Shown here in pieces: positions 52,821-64,000 of a stretch of DNA of 64,000 nucleotides; positions within the stretch are counted from its first letter, which is position 1; each line of letters begins with the position of its first letter. The position numbers were made by a program, and so were the translations under genes. The stretch is from Psilocybe azurescens (taxonomy: Eukaryota; Basidiomycota; Agaricomycetes; Agaricales; Agrocybaceae): the NCBI GenBank assembly GCA_023853785.1, contig JAJIRX010001003.1, forward strand, positions 50,564 to 114,563, written 5' to 3'. Under the pieces are notes generated by a model. It worked only from the letters and a program-made list of their open reading frames with translations. It did not search any database and was not told the DNA's origin.

Positions 52821-54020
52821 ATGAGTGCAAATTCAAGCGCGGATACTACCAGATTTAATCGTTCTTCTTATCCTTTTCCAGATGGCTGTCCAGATCGACA
52901 CCGACATCCCGTTCCCGTTATTTCTTTTAAAACCTTGAACGTCCGAGAGCAGAGCGGTGCATTCAATCCAATGGACGAATTATCCCTCAACTACAGCTAC
53001 CTCAGCTTGAACGACCTCCCGTTCATTGTTCCTGACCCCCAATTTAGCGCTGAGGTAAATACATGATTATTTGATCATTTTATTCCTTACTGACTATGTT
53101 TTTTCGACCTATGATTTCTCCAATAGCCCCAGACTATAGAGGAGTCTCTCGATCTACCGCTTCATGCACCAGTACCATTTTCAGGTCACGGGCCTGCGTT
53201 CATGGACCCCAATTACATCTATCACGACTCAACTTGTCAGACTCCGGAAATATTCTATATGCAGAACGGTCACTTTTACGAGACACAAGACTCCTCCGTA
53301 GGAAAAGAGAACTACAACGCTACTAACTACCAGGTCGAGCAGGATATCTCTAACATGCTTTGGGACGCTGGTCATTTTGACGCCGGCGTGACCTCCGTCC
53401 AGTCAACCTTTCTTACTCCGAGCGCGCTTCGACTTGCTGAACTTGCGGTGAAGGGACAGGGACAAACTCCTGTCACTGAGAACAACTCTGGCGACGAAGA
53501 AGTTCGGGTCGAATCTGCAAGCAAGGCGCGTAGGCGTGCGATGGCGAAAAGTATTGGATTCACCCCAACAGACCCGTAGGTTATGGCGACGCTCATCAAT
53601 TATGCCTTCACTCACAAGTTCATCTCAGTGATACCATATCCTCTCATGATAAGAAGCGCCACTACCTCGAGTGCCTCGAACAATATGTTATATATTTGCA
53701 CGAACAATTCGAGCTCGTCGGTGCTAGGCCCGATCCCTTACAAAGAGTTGCCTCCTACAAAGGCCTAAGCAGCAAGTCAATCAGGGTGAGTGATATTTCA
53801 TGACTTTGTAGGTAACGGAGCTTCAGCTGACTAGATACCTAGACGCTCTTGGTCCACATGGAAAATACAACGCGCAAACTGAATATTCGTACTCAAGCCG
53901 AGGAACAAAAAGTGAGCCTGGTAATTGACCTCCATGCTTGAGAGTTATTCATCGTTGCATATTATTTAGTATTTCAGATTAAGCAACGAAATAATGCAGC
54001 GAGAAAACGGTAGAATTTAG
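52821..54020 (+). CDS. Unknown fungal protein with bZIP-like coil (paralogue A)
   Basis: Five exons. The start MSANSSADTTRFNRSSYPFP leads to a Pro/Tyr/Asp-rich part (LSLNYSYLSLNDLPFIVPD, GPAFMDPNYIYHDSTC), then TPSALRLAELAVKGQGQTPV, an acidic spacer, a basic block SKARRRAMAKSIGFTPTDPD, and the coil SSHDKKRHYLECLEQYVIYL, HEQFELVGARPDPLQRVASY, KGLSSKSIRTLLVHMENTTR and KLNIRTQAEEQKYFRLSNEI. Introns: about 53054-53126, 53578-53627, 53789-53840 and 53911-53969. The coil aligns without gaps to the minus-strand neighbour (shared Y, LE, V, LHE, G, P, KGL-x-SK). A basic stretch before a leucine-spaced helix suggests a nuclear regulatory protein; this is inference only. The stop at 54018-54020 follows an in-frame last exon. 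Confidence 0.68.
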
Positions 54021-54546
54021 ACTCTAGTATTGCTAATCAATGTATAATAAATAAGAAATACTTTTTTTTTAAAAATCTGGCGCTCTTAATTGGCTCTTAG
54101 ACCAATCCAACTCAAGTTCACACAAACAATAATTGGGACCGGAATGCGAAATCTAGTTTTGTTCTGAGTAGATCTGATGTGTAACTGCCCTAGTACTGAG
54201 ATGGTATTCGTATCTCTAAATTGAGACGTACAGTTTGCTATAGCCGTCGCAAAGGTGATAAATTGCTGTTGGCGCGCGACTATAAATAGATGAGGCTGCT
54301 TACATTAGACATGCTGCTTCCAAATAAGGAAGTGAAGGCTATTGATCGGGACTCTTCCGTTGAACATTGGCTCCGAGCCCGGCAATGGACCAGTGAGTGC
54401 CGCCAACTAACAAGGGTCCCTCTCTCTACTAGCGACCATCATATTACTTTCTCCAAGAGCGTCGCCAGCTTTTCAACTTCTTACTTCTTTATCTAGTGAT
54501 TTCTGAATCTCTGCCACTACGGCTGTTTCACTTGTGCACTACCAAG
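54021..54546 (+). promoter_or_regulatory. Upstream region of MED5 with TATA-like box
   Basis: 526 bases without a gene. A TATAAATAGA string at 54281-54290 is a good TATA-box match but lies about 260 bases before the ATG at 54547, so it would need a long leader or leader intron. Confidence 0.3.
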
Positions 54547-57500
54547 ATGTATCTCACGGACTTAACACGGAATTCTTTTGAGAGCGGCATATCCGCAACG
54601 AAGGTATGTAACATCATTTTCTGATCAACGTTCGAACGCTCGACTCATCATCGGGGGTCATCTCAGTGGCTTGGACTATGCAGGCTCCTGATCGCAAGAA
54701 CACCACCCATTCAGCTGGAGAGCTCGGGCCAAGTGGCAACCACTCTTAGCAGTGACTACTGTCCTTTGAATCTTAGTGGTATAGGGTTTCAATTTTTATC
54801 TTTCTGACAGACTCCGTCCTCGTACTCTACCGCTCATACCCAGGAGATCCTGGCCTGCAAGATTATTTGAAAGCTGCGATTCAGGATGGCCTGCTACCGA
54901 TATCTACATTTGTTGCTACCTTGCTTCAAGCCGCCCGGTCCACAGATCTGCATATTCCTGCTACATTGGACACCCTATGCCGGATTGCTCTGGATGCCCA
55001 CTACTCTTCGGGGAAATCGCCCATTGGCTCCGTTGTCCCACTCAGCAATTCTCTAATTGAGACTATCAATACTTTGCAAGATGCCCTTGCATTGCTCCGA
55101 ACAGCGTATTCACTCCCCATATCTCACTTTCATCAGCTCACAACTTCCGTGTCTGAACTTGTAGTGCTTCTGATGTCCTGCATCTCGGACCTGTCAGATA
55201 TTTCGACTACTCAGGCAATGCATCTTTTGCAGAAGCAAACGACTTATTATCTCATTACCGCTTGTCACAAGACGTGCGTCAGGTCCTCGACGCATTCGTG
55301 TTATCCCTATCCCTCCTCATCGATGACGACGTCAAAGTTGCACGAGAAGATCAGCTATTGCATACAACACAGTTCACTTTGGTCAAAGGATGTATTGGGC
55401 CCAAGTTCGGAATCAGACATAATCACTTTGGGGCTGTTACTCAACTATATGGTAAGTTATAAACTAACTTCTCCCGCTCAAGAAGATGACAATTGACTGA
55501 CTTCAACTTGCCGCGTGGAGATTACGAATAGGGCACACGAGTTCGGTGCGGGCGATAGCAAGAATGCGGTGGCGCTACTCGTTGCAAACTTCCGCTGGTC
55601 GTCTTGGACGCCGACCGTCTTTTATACGCAGCTCCTACTCTCCGCATTTACATGTCTCTCCCAGTCTGGGAGCAGCTCAAGCTTATGGAAGTCTTTCCTG
55701 GTCGGGCGTGTGAGTTTACCTTCTAGTCACTCTGTTTCAATGGTCTTGATTTAGCTCTATGCGTACGGGGTATGCATTCTACAGCTTCCAGTGCTTCTCA
55801 GCTCTTTCACCGAGATCGTCAAAGGTGAAACCAGTTCAAACACCGATCTGGTACTGTTTTATGATTGCATGTTCTTTTTCCTCTGCTCACATATGGTGCC
55901 ATAGAGTGGCGCACTCCTTGCAGGTTTGACAGCTCTTTCAAAGAAGCGATATCCTGCTAGCTCCAGGCAGCCAGACGATCTCAAAAGACGCCACATCTGA
56001 GACCCCTGAAGACAATAGGTGAGCATAAAACTACATCAATCTAGGAAACCTTAAACGACTGATGAGGATAGTAGCACTTTCGCTCGGGAATTTCTTCAAC
56101 AACTTATAAAATACAATCTACTGTCACCGCAACATGCCGCGCAGCTCGACCCCATGGTGTCTAACGAGGTGCCACCGAAATGGCATGTAGAAGCCCACGA
56201 TCTGGGCCTTGACCTAGCTGTGAGATTTTTTTGCTTTGCTTGTCTGTGCTTGCTTGTTGTAGGCTCATCTCCGTCGCCGTTGAAGGCCTATTTGGAATCG
56301 AAACTATTACAAGATAACGGCAACGATAACGAAGCTCAAATTTGGATAGATATGATTGTAAGAGATGCCGGAAGCCATAGCATATTCTCCAGTCATGTTC
56401 TCAAGGTAAGATCTGTTTGAATACATATCATCCACCCTAGATTAATCTTATTGCGAATAGCGGTTCGCGACGTTAGGCATTTCTCTTGATGTAGATGCCT
56501 TGGGTCAGATTTGCAAAATCTTACATGCCAATGAAAATATACTAGATATCGTGGCACTTCACGAACCGATAGCCGACCTTATATTCTACTCAGCGGTGCT
56601 GTTGGAAGATTACGACTGCGAAACCGTTGGTATGTTTTCATTCATCGGCTTCCTCGTTTCCGGCTTAATTTTGTCCGACAGGTGACCCCCAGACCGCTGT
56701 CAGTCATCTCGGGAACATTGTGTTGTTTGTTCAATACGCATCCACACGGTTCAAGGTCGCTCCTTCACTATCTATACTCAATTTGAACATTAGAGTTCTG
56801 ACGATTAAATTTCTAGTTCGAAAACAGGGATATGACTAAGAACAATCGCACGGTTGCTCTAGGGTATCTTGTTGACACTGATTGGACCACTAGATTCCCA
56901 GACCGTACTCCAGAAGAGATAAAAGCCTTGTTCTCTTGGTACGGTAATCTTTTCAGTAAAGATAGCGAAGGAATAGAAGATAACATGCTTCGGTGAGGCA
57001 CCTTATAATTGAGCTGCCGGAAGATAACAATACTTATATCGTCATTTAGGTCAACGAAACCGAAAACACTCCTTCAAATCACACCTGCTTTATTCCCGCA
57101 CGTAACAACGTCATGGCAATCAAAAAGTTAGAAACTGAGGTTGTCATGAACGGTATCTCATACTTCAATGGCCCTTTGTTAAATTGGACGCTGGTGGGTA
57201 CTATCAAAGCCCTTGTCAAGGAAATCCAAGTCAGGCAGTAAGGCTTCAATGTTTTCGGGTTGGAAAAGATCGCTAAATCAGTTTCAAACAGATTTATAGC
57301 ACCTCTTCATTACGAGATAATCCAAGCTCTGGTTCAATCTCCAACCTGTCCCAAATGCGTCTTAGTTATTTGCGCTCCATACGTCATGGTCCTTCTTTCA
57401 GACAAAAGACAGCCCCCGGTCCCTCCATCCTTCAACATTCCCGCTATACGGAAAACCCTCGCAGATGCGATCGGTTTAACAGGCGGCGGCGGTAGGTCGG

Positions 57501-58166
57501 CAAATCTGATGCCCGTTCTATCTGGTGCCCTTAGTTGACTTGAATACTTATCGAAAATCGTTGTAGATTCCCTGATGGCCAATTTCTCGGGTGGACTGTT
57601 CTGGTACTCGCAGGTGCAGCAGACCCTTCAAAAGTCTTTCCATGGCGCGATCACACAAGACTGCATTTTTAGACATCAGAAGATGTCTGAAAACGATTCC
57701 TCCAATCAAATTCTTGCAACTGCTGTGGACAGAGTTGGTAGCGGCAGCTAGTCAAAGGGAGCTTGAAGCCTGCCGACGAGTCGCTACGTTTGTGCTCGCG
57801 AGCCCACAGGGCGCGACTATACCGCCACTGTTGCCCATATTCCTGCACGTTGTTCTGCCGTCCCTTATTGCCTCTGCCGACATGCAACAGCATCCCGAAC
57901 AGACTATCATCGTGGAACTTATGGTGGCGATCATCTCCTCAGTTCTCAACGCGGCGATGCAATTAGAGTTTTCCATGAGAACCGTATCTGGGGCAGTGGA
58001 AGATCATTTGGTATTGGGAGAATCCAGCACGGCGATGGCCCGTCGATTAGCAGCTGATCTGCGTCGCAGCCGCAGCAGTCATGTCAGCCGCAGCATTCTC
58101 CAGCGCTTATCTTCATCACAGGTATTTGTAGGCAGTTTTCCGGCCTTCATAAGCGAAGGGACATAA
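54547..58166 (+). CDS. MED5: Mediator subunit MED5 (Nut1)-like
   Basis: The start MYLTDLTRNSFESGISATK is followed after an intron by WLGLCRLLIARTPP, DSVLVLYRSYPGDPGLQDYL, KAAIQDGLLPISTFVATLL, a helical repeat region with TLQDALALLRTAYSLPISHF, DAFVLSLSLLIDDDVKVARE, AHEFGAGDSKNAVALLVANF, RWSSWTPTVFYTQLLLSAFT and, toward the C-terminus, WTELVAAASQRELEACRRVA and FVLASPQGATIPPLLPIFL. The all-helical make-up, length (about 1000 residues) and these blocks agree with fungal Med5, part of the Mediator tail, which relays activator signals to RNA polymerase II. About 15 introns. No named motif exists for the family, so the call rests on remembered similarity of whole blocks. Confidence 0.68.
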
Positions 58167-58244
58167 TGTAATTACAAAAGAATGTGTTATACTAATGTAG
58201 GGTGAATATATTACGTCCTTTTATCGTATAACAACAAACAAGGT

Positions 58245-60191
58245 TTAGACATCGACAATCGGTGCTGGTGGGGCTGTATAGGCGTTGGAAAAAATTAGAC
58301 GCTTTTAGGTAATTGATCAACATAAACTTACGACAACATGCATTCTCTGCCGGGTCGCAGAATTGGTCAGGTGGACATAAGATAAGACACGACGTCTCCC
58401 CGGTCGTCTGTCAAAAGATGAGTGGGGGTTCCATAATACCGACAAAACTGATAAGATTACCTTAAGGTGTTCGTCTGGGATTGTGGTATTTGGATGATAG
58501 TATTCAGGCTGTATGGTACAGGAGTGGATACCGAGATGATGGAGGACCTTTCTAATCTTAGCGGCGACGGGCATAAAATCATGGTTTCTTGACGCGAGAA
58601 CATGTACAGATGCGACTAGTTTGCTTTCAGACAGTTGCCAAACATGCAACTCATGAAGCGAAAGAACGCCGTCGACGTTCAAAATGGAGTTCTTGACTTC
58701 TTCCAGAGATACGGTAGAAGGAACCCCTTGCAGCAATATAAACGATGTGCTTCGAACTGTTTGACGCAAGAAAAACAGGGTCAGAAAAAATAAAGTTCGA
58801 TCTTGACCGGCATTATGAGACGCACCTAGTGGGAGAGCACTCGAAAAAATGATCATGGTGATCACCAGACTAATGACTGGATCGCAGTAATATTTGTATT
58901 GCCAGGTGGTGAGCCAGATGATTAGACCTGTTGCAATGACTCCCACATTTCCCAAGGCATCCCCGAGAACGTGTAGAAGCAGGGCGCGCATGTTCATAGA
59001 ACCATGAGAGTGCCCGTGTCCATGTGAGTGCCCATGTGAATCTGGGGAATGTTCAAGAGGATCATGCAGGAGGGGGTTCCCTCACTTGAAAATTCTACTG
59101 GTGACCCCATAGTGGCACCGGGTGTGATTGGTGTAGCTTGGGAAACGATGGGCGATGTCACAGAAGTATCGAAAGAGAGTCGATGGGTATAACTGCCACT
59201 GTGGCGGGCAGGGGACGGTGATCGAGCCGACGCGATTTCATTGGCGGTCTGCACCAGAGATGCGCGAGTTGCAGCGGGATGACCGTATATGGAAGAAAAT
59301 GAATCAGATGGAGAATGAACGCGGTTGATCGTGCGGGAGCGGGAAGATGATCGACCGCGTGTCGGGATCGACTGTTTTGCAGTCGGAGTAGTATCTCCTC
59401 TGACTGTGTTCTCCACGCTATGAGTACTAACGGCACTGGAAGAAGACCCTGAGGATACAGTTTCAGGATTTGTGTGAGCATGTGAATGGCCATGGCCGTG
59501 CTCTATAGATAGATCTGTAAGTATTAAACATATGGGAACCACATTGTCTTTGCAAGCTTACCATGGAAAAGGAATAATCCAACGACATTCGAGGCCAATC
59601 CTAATGATCCCACGATGACGACAAGTTTAGGATTGGATATATCTATACCGCACGCGTCAGCGGAAGTGACTGACCGGGTAAAAGACAGCTACGCACCGGG
59701 TGAGGAAAAAATCTGCCGACAGCCTCTAACGATATGGAAAAACAGAGGGCGAGAAGAAAGACACCATTGATGAGTGCCGCGAGGATTTCAGCTCTATGCC
59801 ATCCATATGAATATCGAGAGTCAGAAGAACTTCCGTTGGTAAGCTGTTGGATATGAATGTAAAGAGAGAGAAAGGAATCAGGGAGTTTCAAGCACCTTGA
59901 TGGCATAGAGAGCAACGATCAAGCTCATAACATCACTGTGCAATGAAAAGACATTGAACTAGCAGGTTCACGATATAGAACAGTCGAGACGTACTTGAGC
60001 ATATGAAAACTGTCCGCTACCAGAGCAAGGGAGCCAACGGCGTATCCTGTATGATTCCATATGCATAAGCACGACAAGGCGGCGAGGAACTGGCATGGCT
60101 ACGAGCACATACCAACAATAAGCTCTACGAGGAAAAAGCATACATCTATAATCAAAAGTAGGATAATCCGTGAAGAGCGTGATAACGCCAT
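58245..60191 (-). CDS. ZRC1: Zinc transporter ZRC1/COT1-type (cation diffusion facilitator)
   Basis: The start MALSRSSRIILLLIIDVCFF leads through small exons to VGSLALVADSFHML with the metal-binding His and Asp, SRYSYGWHRAEILAALINGV, NPKLVVIVGSLGLASNVVGL, a long His/Ser-rich cytosolic loop (HGHGHSHAHTN at its start, SHGHSHGHGHSHGSMNMRAL at its end), HVLGDALGNVGVIATGLIIW with the second His/Asp pair, and a C-terminal regulatory domain SILNVDGVLSLHELHVWQLS, ending PPAPIVDV. The six-helix layout with the His-rich loop between helices IV and V is that of vacuolar zinc/cobalt importers. The G run at 59072-59076 (plus strand) is one base short and interrupts the loop. Confidence 0.9.
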
Positions 60192-60539
60192 GGTGGTGAG
60201 AGGAAAAGTGTGCCCGGACTCAAAGAAGAGCCACACTGTTCTGGAGCCATAGTGGCCTAGCACATGATTATTAAGCAGCTCATGTTATCTCCTCAGCAAG
60301 CACCCATACGAATCACATTGCGCCATACAGTATGATAGGATCCATAAACCATGCATTTACAACAATAACCATGCACATCCATGGTCGTTACCAGCGCGTT
60401 ACCGTACGTAGGCTAAGTAATTACTGGGATAGGATGAGGGAATCTCAATTGTTTGTGCGTATTGTGCAAAGACCTGTTGTTTTTTGGATCTTAGCTGTAG
60501 AGTAGCTTCGAGTTCATTATCGTTCTCATTCTCCAAAAA
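60192..60539. promoter_or_regulatory. Divergent promoter, ZRC1 and eIF3h
   Basis: 348 bases between opposing starts. No gene or clear motif recognised. Confidence 0.4.
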
Positions 60540-61901
60540 ATGGCTGCAACATCTATGGCGGCAGCTCTGGCTGCCTCCTTCCAGCTCCCTCCACCGTCTC
60601 AGCAGCACCTGCCCCCACCTATGAGGCTATTCCTGCCTCCATGGCAAAGGTTATTGATATTGAAGCCGACATCCCACTCACCTGCGTGCAACTCGATGGA
60701 TTGGTACATTTCACACTGAGTCTCCCTGTTCTCATTTCTCACTCGCAAATGACCCCACAGGTCGTAACAAAAATTATAAAACATGCACGAGAAGCCTTTT
60801 CCTCCACAGCTCATGGTTTATTGTTAGGCCTTGATCTCGATGGCATTCTCGAAGTGTCCAACTCGTTCCCACTACCCCACCATGCTGGCGACGAGGATGA
60901 AAAGTCTGCAAAGGCCAGTGGTGTGTATGCAATTCATACATACTCAGAGTACAATCTCATTGAAAACATACAGCCCGTCATCAGGCATCTATGCTCCGTT
61001 CGCTCAAGGAGGTCCAAGCTGATGACAGCGTTATTGGTTTCTACCAAGCTACAACCCTCGGCGCGTTCTTTAATCAAACATTGGTAGACACCCAGGCTGT
61101 TCATCAGGAAAAACTCCGACACGGAGGCATTGTCATCGTCCATGGTTAGCACGTTGCACGCAATCCGAGGTCAAGCGGGGATGATGGGCTAAAATATTCT
61201 GCAGACCTTTCACAGACAGCACGGGGAAACGCATCGTTCCGAGCCTACCGGTTGACTGCAGCCTTTTTGGATGCTTACAAAAATCGAATTTTAGCACATC
61301 AAGGTGAGGACGATTTGGAGAACGCGTGTGGGCCTGCAGCTTACTAATGGGGTCTTGAACTAGTCTGATGAGCCACCGCCTAACGTTTTCATCGATACTG
61401 GAAGAAGTGCCCCTCAAAATCCGAACGAACCCTCTGCTGAGTGCATTCCTCGGAACGCTGACAGAATCGAGCAAAGGACCCCTTTCAAGCGCCGCTGGAG
61501 GGAGCACAGCAAGCTCAGGATTGGGCCCGTCGTTCTCGGTGCTTGATCTCGGAACAGGAGGAGTGACACGGAACCTGGAGCAAATCGTCGAAGCAGTGGA
61601 CAACTATCGAACAGAGGAAGGTAATCTCTCGTATTTGAGCCGCCAAATTGCACGAGAACGTGCCAAGGCGGAGAACTACGTTGCGAAACGCAAAGAAGAG
61701 AACCTAGGACGGGTCGCGCAAGGCCTTGCACCGTTACCTGAGGAGGATGTATCACGACTGTTCAAAATCCCGGCAGAACCCAGCCGACTTGAAAGCTTAC
61801 TGATACTTGGACAAATCGACGCGTATGGAAAGAGTCTTGCGGGGACTGCAAGCACGGGGCTAGTTAAGATGTATGCCACTCACGCAGGCTCTGAGATTTG
61901 A
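60540..61901 (+). CDS. Translation initiation factor eIF3 subunit h
   Basis: The start MAATSMAAALAASFQLP is followed, past a likely one-base deficit near 60585, by SMAKVIDIEADIPLTCVQLD, the MPN-domain blocks VVTKIIKHAREAFSSTAHGL, LLGLDLDGILEVSNSFPLP, then after an intron (about 60922-60982) SMLRSLKEVQADDSVIGFYQ, TLGAFFNQTLVDTQAVHQEK, and the helical C-terminal part (NASFRAYRLTAAFLDAYKN, MSHRLTFSSILEEVPLKIRT, NPLLSAFL, NLEQIVEAVDNYRTEEGNLS). The MPN domain lacks the JAMM metal ligands, as in all eIF3h. It is a subunit of the eIF3 scaffold on the 40S ribosome. The last exon, 61368-61901, is uninterrupted. Confidence 0.87.
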
Positions 61902-62102
61902 TTAGAAGCTGTATGTAATTATTGATGATAATTTTTTGAATGTGCGCATGTTGGACACATGGCTTTGGCAACGGACCAAATAAGGAACAAACAACGGAGA
62001 TGGGGAATGGAGCGAAATTGAAAAATTAAACTCGTTCTCGTTCCTCTTCTCCGTTTCTATAAGACGACTGCTGTTCACTCTTTACGCCGCACCTTCCCTA
62101 GC

Positions 62103-63068
62103 ATGTCTTATTCGAACATCCTCGTTCTCTTTCTCTCCTTCGTCGTCGCTGCCAACGCCCTCGCCACTCCCAATGTCGTTCGCCATAACGCCCACCATCG
62201 CGCCATTGCCGCTCGCGTAGCCGTTCCAGAGCCCCTGGACATCCCGGCTCTGCCCCTCCAGAAACGCCAGAACAACAGGCGTTGTAAGCAGCGTTCTTCT
62301 GCTATCAACCCTCCTGTGTCTACGCCCGCTTCGGCTTCCGTGGCTCCCACAACCTCAAAGGTCGTTCAAGTTCCCGCGACCACAGTCATCCCGACTCCCT
62401 CGGTTGTCCCAGCCACCACCCCTAAGAAAGAGCCCACCACTCCCGCTCCCGCCCCCGTCCCGACCACAACCAAGGCTCCAGCTCCAGCTCCTGCCCCGAC
62501 CACAACCAAGGCACCCGCACCCGTCGCCGGCGGTGGCAGCAACCTCCCAAGTTTCATGGTTGGCACCCAAACTGGGCAAGGAACATTTTATGCCAGTGCG
62601 TCCTCTGCATTTTGTAAACTTTTGAAACCCAACATTGACCACCTCTCTTAGCTGGTCTGGGCGCGTGCGGTATCACGAACAAGGATACCGACCATATCGC
62701 CGCTGTCTCCCATCTTCTCTTCGACACATTCCCGTACGTCATTTTTCGGTCATGTTGCGCCGTCATCGGAATGGTCTCTAACTCCAATCTCTCCATCAGT
62801 GGATACAATGGTGTGAACCCTAACAACAACCCGATGTGCGGTCGCACTGTTACAGCCACTTGCAAGTTCCCACTATATATTCTCTGTTGATTTTTATTAA
62901 TAGCTATTATTTCTTTCAGACCAAGGCAAGAGTGTCGTCGTAGCTCTCACAGACAGATGTGTGGGTTGTGCCGTTACCGACCTCGACTTTTCACCTTCAG
63001 CGTTCGACCTGCTCTCCGATCCCTCTGTCGGTCGCATTTCTGGCATGACCTGGGTGTGGAACGACTAG
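62103..63068 (+). CDS. Secreted RlpA-like double-psi beta-barrel protein
   Basis: A signal peptide (MSYSNILVLFLSFVVAANALA) is followed by a dibasic site (LQKRQNNRR), a Pro/Thr/Ala-rich linker with APAPAPTTTKAPAP-type repeats likely to be O-glycosylated, and a C-terminal double-psi beta-barrel of about 100 residues: GQGTFYATGLGACGITNKDT, FPGYNGVNPNNNPMCGRTVT, SVVVALTDRCVGCAVTDLDF and SPSAFDLLSDPSVGRISGMT. Cysteines in GACG, MCG and DRCVGC and the aspartate of LTDRC are conserved in expansin/barwin-related fungal proteins. Relatives bind cell-wall polysaccharide or act as small extracellular inhibitors; no enzyme activity can be assumed. Three introns split the barrel. Confidence 0.85.
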
Positions 63069-63527
63069 ATCGCTCTTTCACTCCGTCCAGTTTAACTGGG
63101 TCCCTTTTCTTTCCTTTCCTTTGACCATCATTTACTATTACCGCTTGTCGATGTGCGGACGCCCGCGGCGTCTTTTTTCCTTTTCTCGTCTTATTTGCAA
63201 GCCAACCCGACTCGGAAAAGGCTGGAAAGAAGCTTGTCTGCATCCATCGCTGCCCTCATATTGCTTTCCTTTATACTTAACTAGATATCGAGCTTGCTCG
63301 CCGCTTACCTATTTACGATACTTGCTTTGGCCATGTATGCTATTCTGACCCTTCTGCGTCTTGTTCCCGCAAGTCGGCCAAGACGTAGTGCGTATTGAAA
63401 GTGAAACAAATCGACAACTGTACTTGTTACGTTATGATTCTGAGAGATTATGCCAATCCGCTCAGGCCCCAGGGCTAATGTATCGGTAAACGTTTACTTC
63501 CTGGCACTTGCCTTTTCAAGAAAGGTT
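63069..63527. other. Convergent intergenic, no gene seen
   Basis: 460 bases between convergent stops; T-rich and without recognisable coding sequence. Confidence 0.4.
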
Positions 63528-64000
63528 TCATTTTTTATTCATAGAAGAAAAGCTTAATATATGCATCCAATAACTCTGCTCATCTTCTCCGGAGACTGCT
63601 AACCCGACAGCCATTGAAAGACTCTCAAACTCGTGACCCTCCTGCTTGCCCAGAGCCATGATGGTGCCCACCACATCTAGCACGAGAAGACGCACGCGTG
63701 AGGTTGAAGAAGTCGGCAGTTTGTTGTATGGCCCTGGCAGAGCACCGCGACTTGGATGGTCCATGTGGAAGTAAGGAACGAGCCTTGATTGAAGTGAAGT
63801 GATTGTCTGTATGGTGTCAGTAAAGCGGACTTGGGAACAGGGGTAGAAATCCACCTCTATTTGCGCTGCTTTTGACCGGCGCTGAAGGACACGGAGAACA
63901 GCACGCAGGACAATCTAGGGGTGTAGTTGGTAAATCGGGGGTTTACATTTTGTTATGCAAGTTGATTGATACACTCACCTCGGTGCAAAGTAAGTTTGTA
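63528..64000 (-). CDS. 3' part of an unidentified gene leaving the window
   Basis: The last coding exon on the minus strand runs from an acceptor at about 63914 and reads IVLRAVLRVLQRRSKAAQ, VDFYPCSQVRFTDTIQTITS, LQSRLVPYFHMDHPSRGALP, SSTSRVRLLVLDVVGTIMAL and SMAVGLAVSGEDEQSYWMHI before the stop at 63528. An intron at about 63914-63979 precedes it and a further exon fragment (YKLTLHR) touches the right edge. The sequence looks helical and conserved but I do not recognise the family; the open frame and intron borders make it a real gene. Confidence 0.6.

Noticed and set aside
51203..54020. Mating-type homeodomain (HD1/HD2) locus
   Set aside because: The divergent gene pair is suggestive, but neither protein shows the homeodomain helix III motif (WFxNRR), and the usual neighbour MIP is not in the window.

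Overview
The window is nuclear DNA of a filamentous basidiomycete, most likely an Agaricomycete. Genes are dense, on both strands, and split by many short (about 45-70 base) GT-AG introns. The proteins read like mushroom-forming fungi (EF-1alpha, Pil1, Ssh4, Elp5, Imh1, Pex14, Med5). Nothing bacterial, viral or plasmid-like was seen, and no CRISPR array, rRNA or convincing tRNA.

Layout. 0-8.5 kb: the 5' end of a gene running off the left edge (possibly INO80), a Stm1/SERBP1-like ribosome-associated protein, a TFC7-like histidine phosphatase, a MEMO1-like protein, ribosomal protein L32 and a Ser/Thr kinase resembling PAS kinases. 9-21 kb: EF-1alpha, a dienelactone hydrolase, a membrane GNAT, Elongator subunit ELP5, an unrecognised Ser-rich protein, then a divergent pair, mitochondrial aspartate aminotransferase and cytosolic aspartyl-tRNA synthetase. 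21-34 kb: a single-pass membrane protein, SSH4, SNF4 (AMPK gamma), a DUF7053-like protein, an SAM methyltransferase, VAM7, an MTM1-like mitochondrial carrier, eIF4E and the eisosome protein PIL1. 34-48 kb: GRIP golgin IMH1, PEX14, mitochondrial EF-Tu, glycine cleavage H protein, complex I subunit NDUFB11, histone acetyltransferase NAA40, RIO2 kinase and SPF30. 48-54 kb is the accessory-looking part: about 3.2 kb without genes holding an 893-base element with long terminal inverted repeats, then two divergent, distantly paralogous genes of unknown function. 54-64 kb: Mediator MED5, a ZRC1-type zinc transporter, eIF3h, a secreted double-psi beta-barrel protein and the 3' end of an unidentified gene.

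Functional themes. Many genes serve translation: EF-1alpha, mitochondrial EF-Tu, eIF4E, eIF3h, L32, AspRS, the Stm1-like protein, RIO2 (40S maturation) and ELP5 (tRNA wobble modification). Others serve mitochondria (AAT1, carrier, TUF1, GCV-H, NDUFB11) or vesicle and organelle traffic (SSH4, VAM7, IMH1, PEX14, PIL1). This looks like ordinary housekeeping chromosome rather than a functional cluster.

A property of the sequence itself dominates gene modelling. At least 17 conserved genes contain one-base frame breaks located at mononucleotide runs, mostly one base too short. They hit essential proteins, so I treat them as base-calling errors and annotate the genes as intact. Intron boundaries were read by eye and not confirmed; spans run from start to stop codon including introns.
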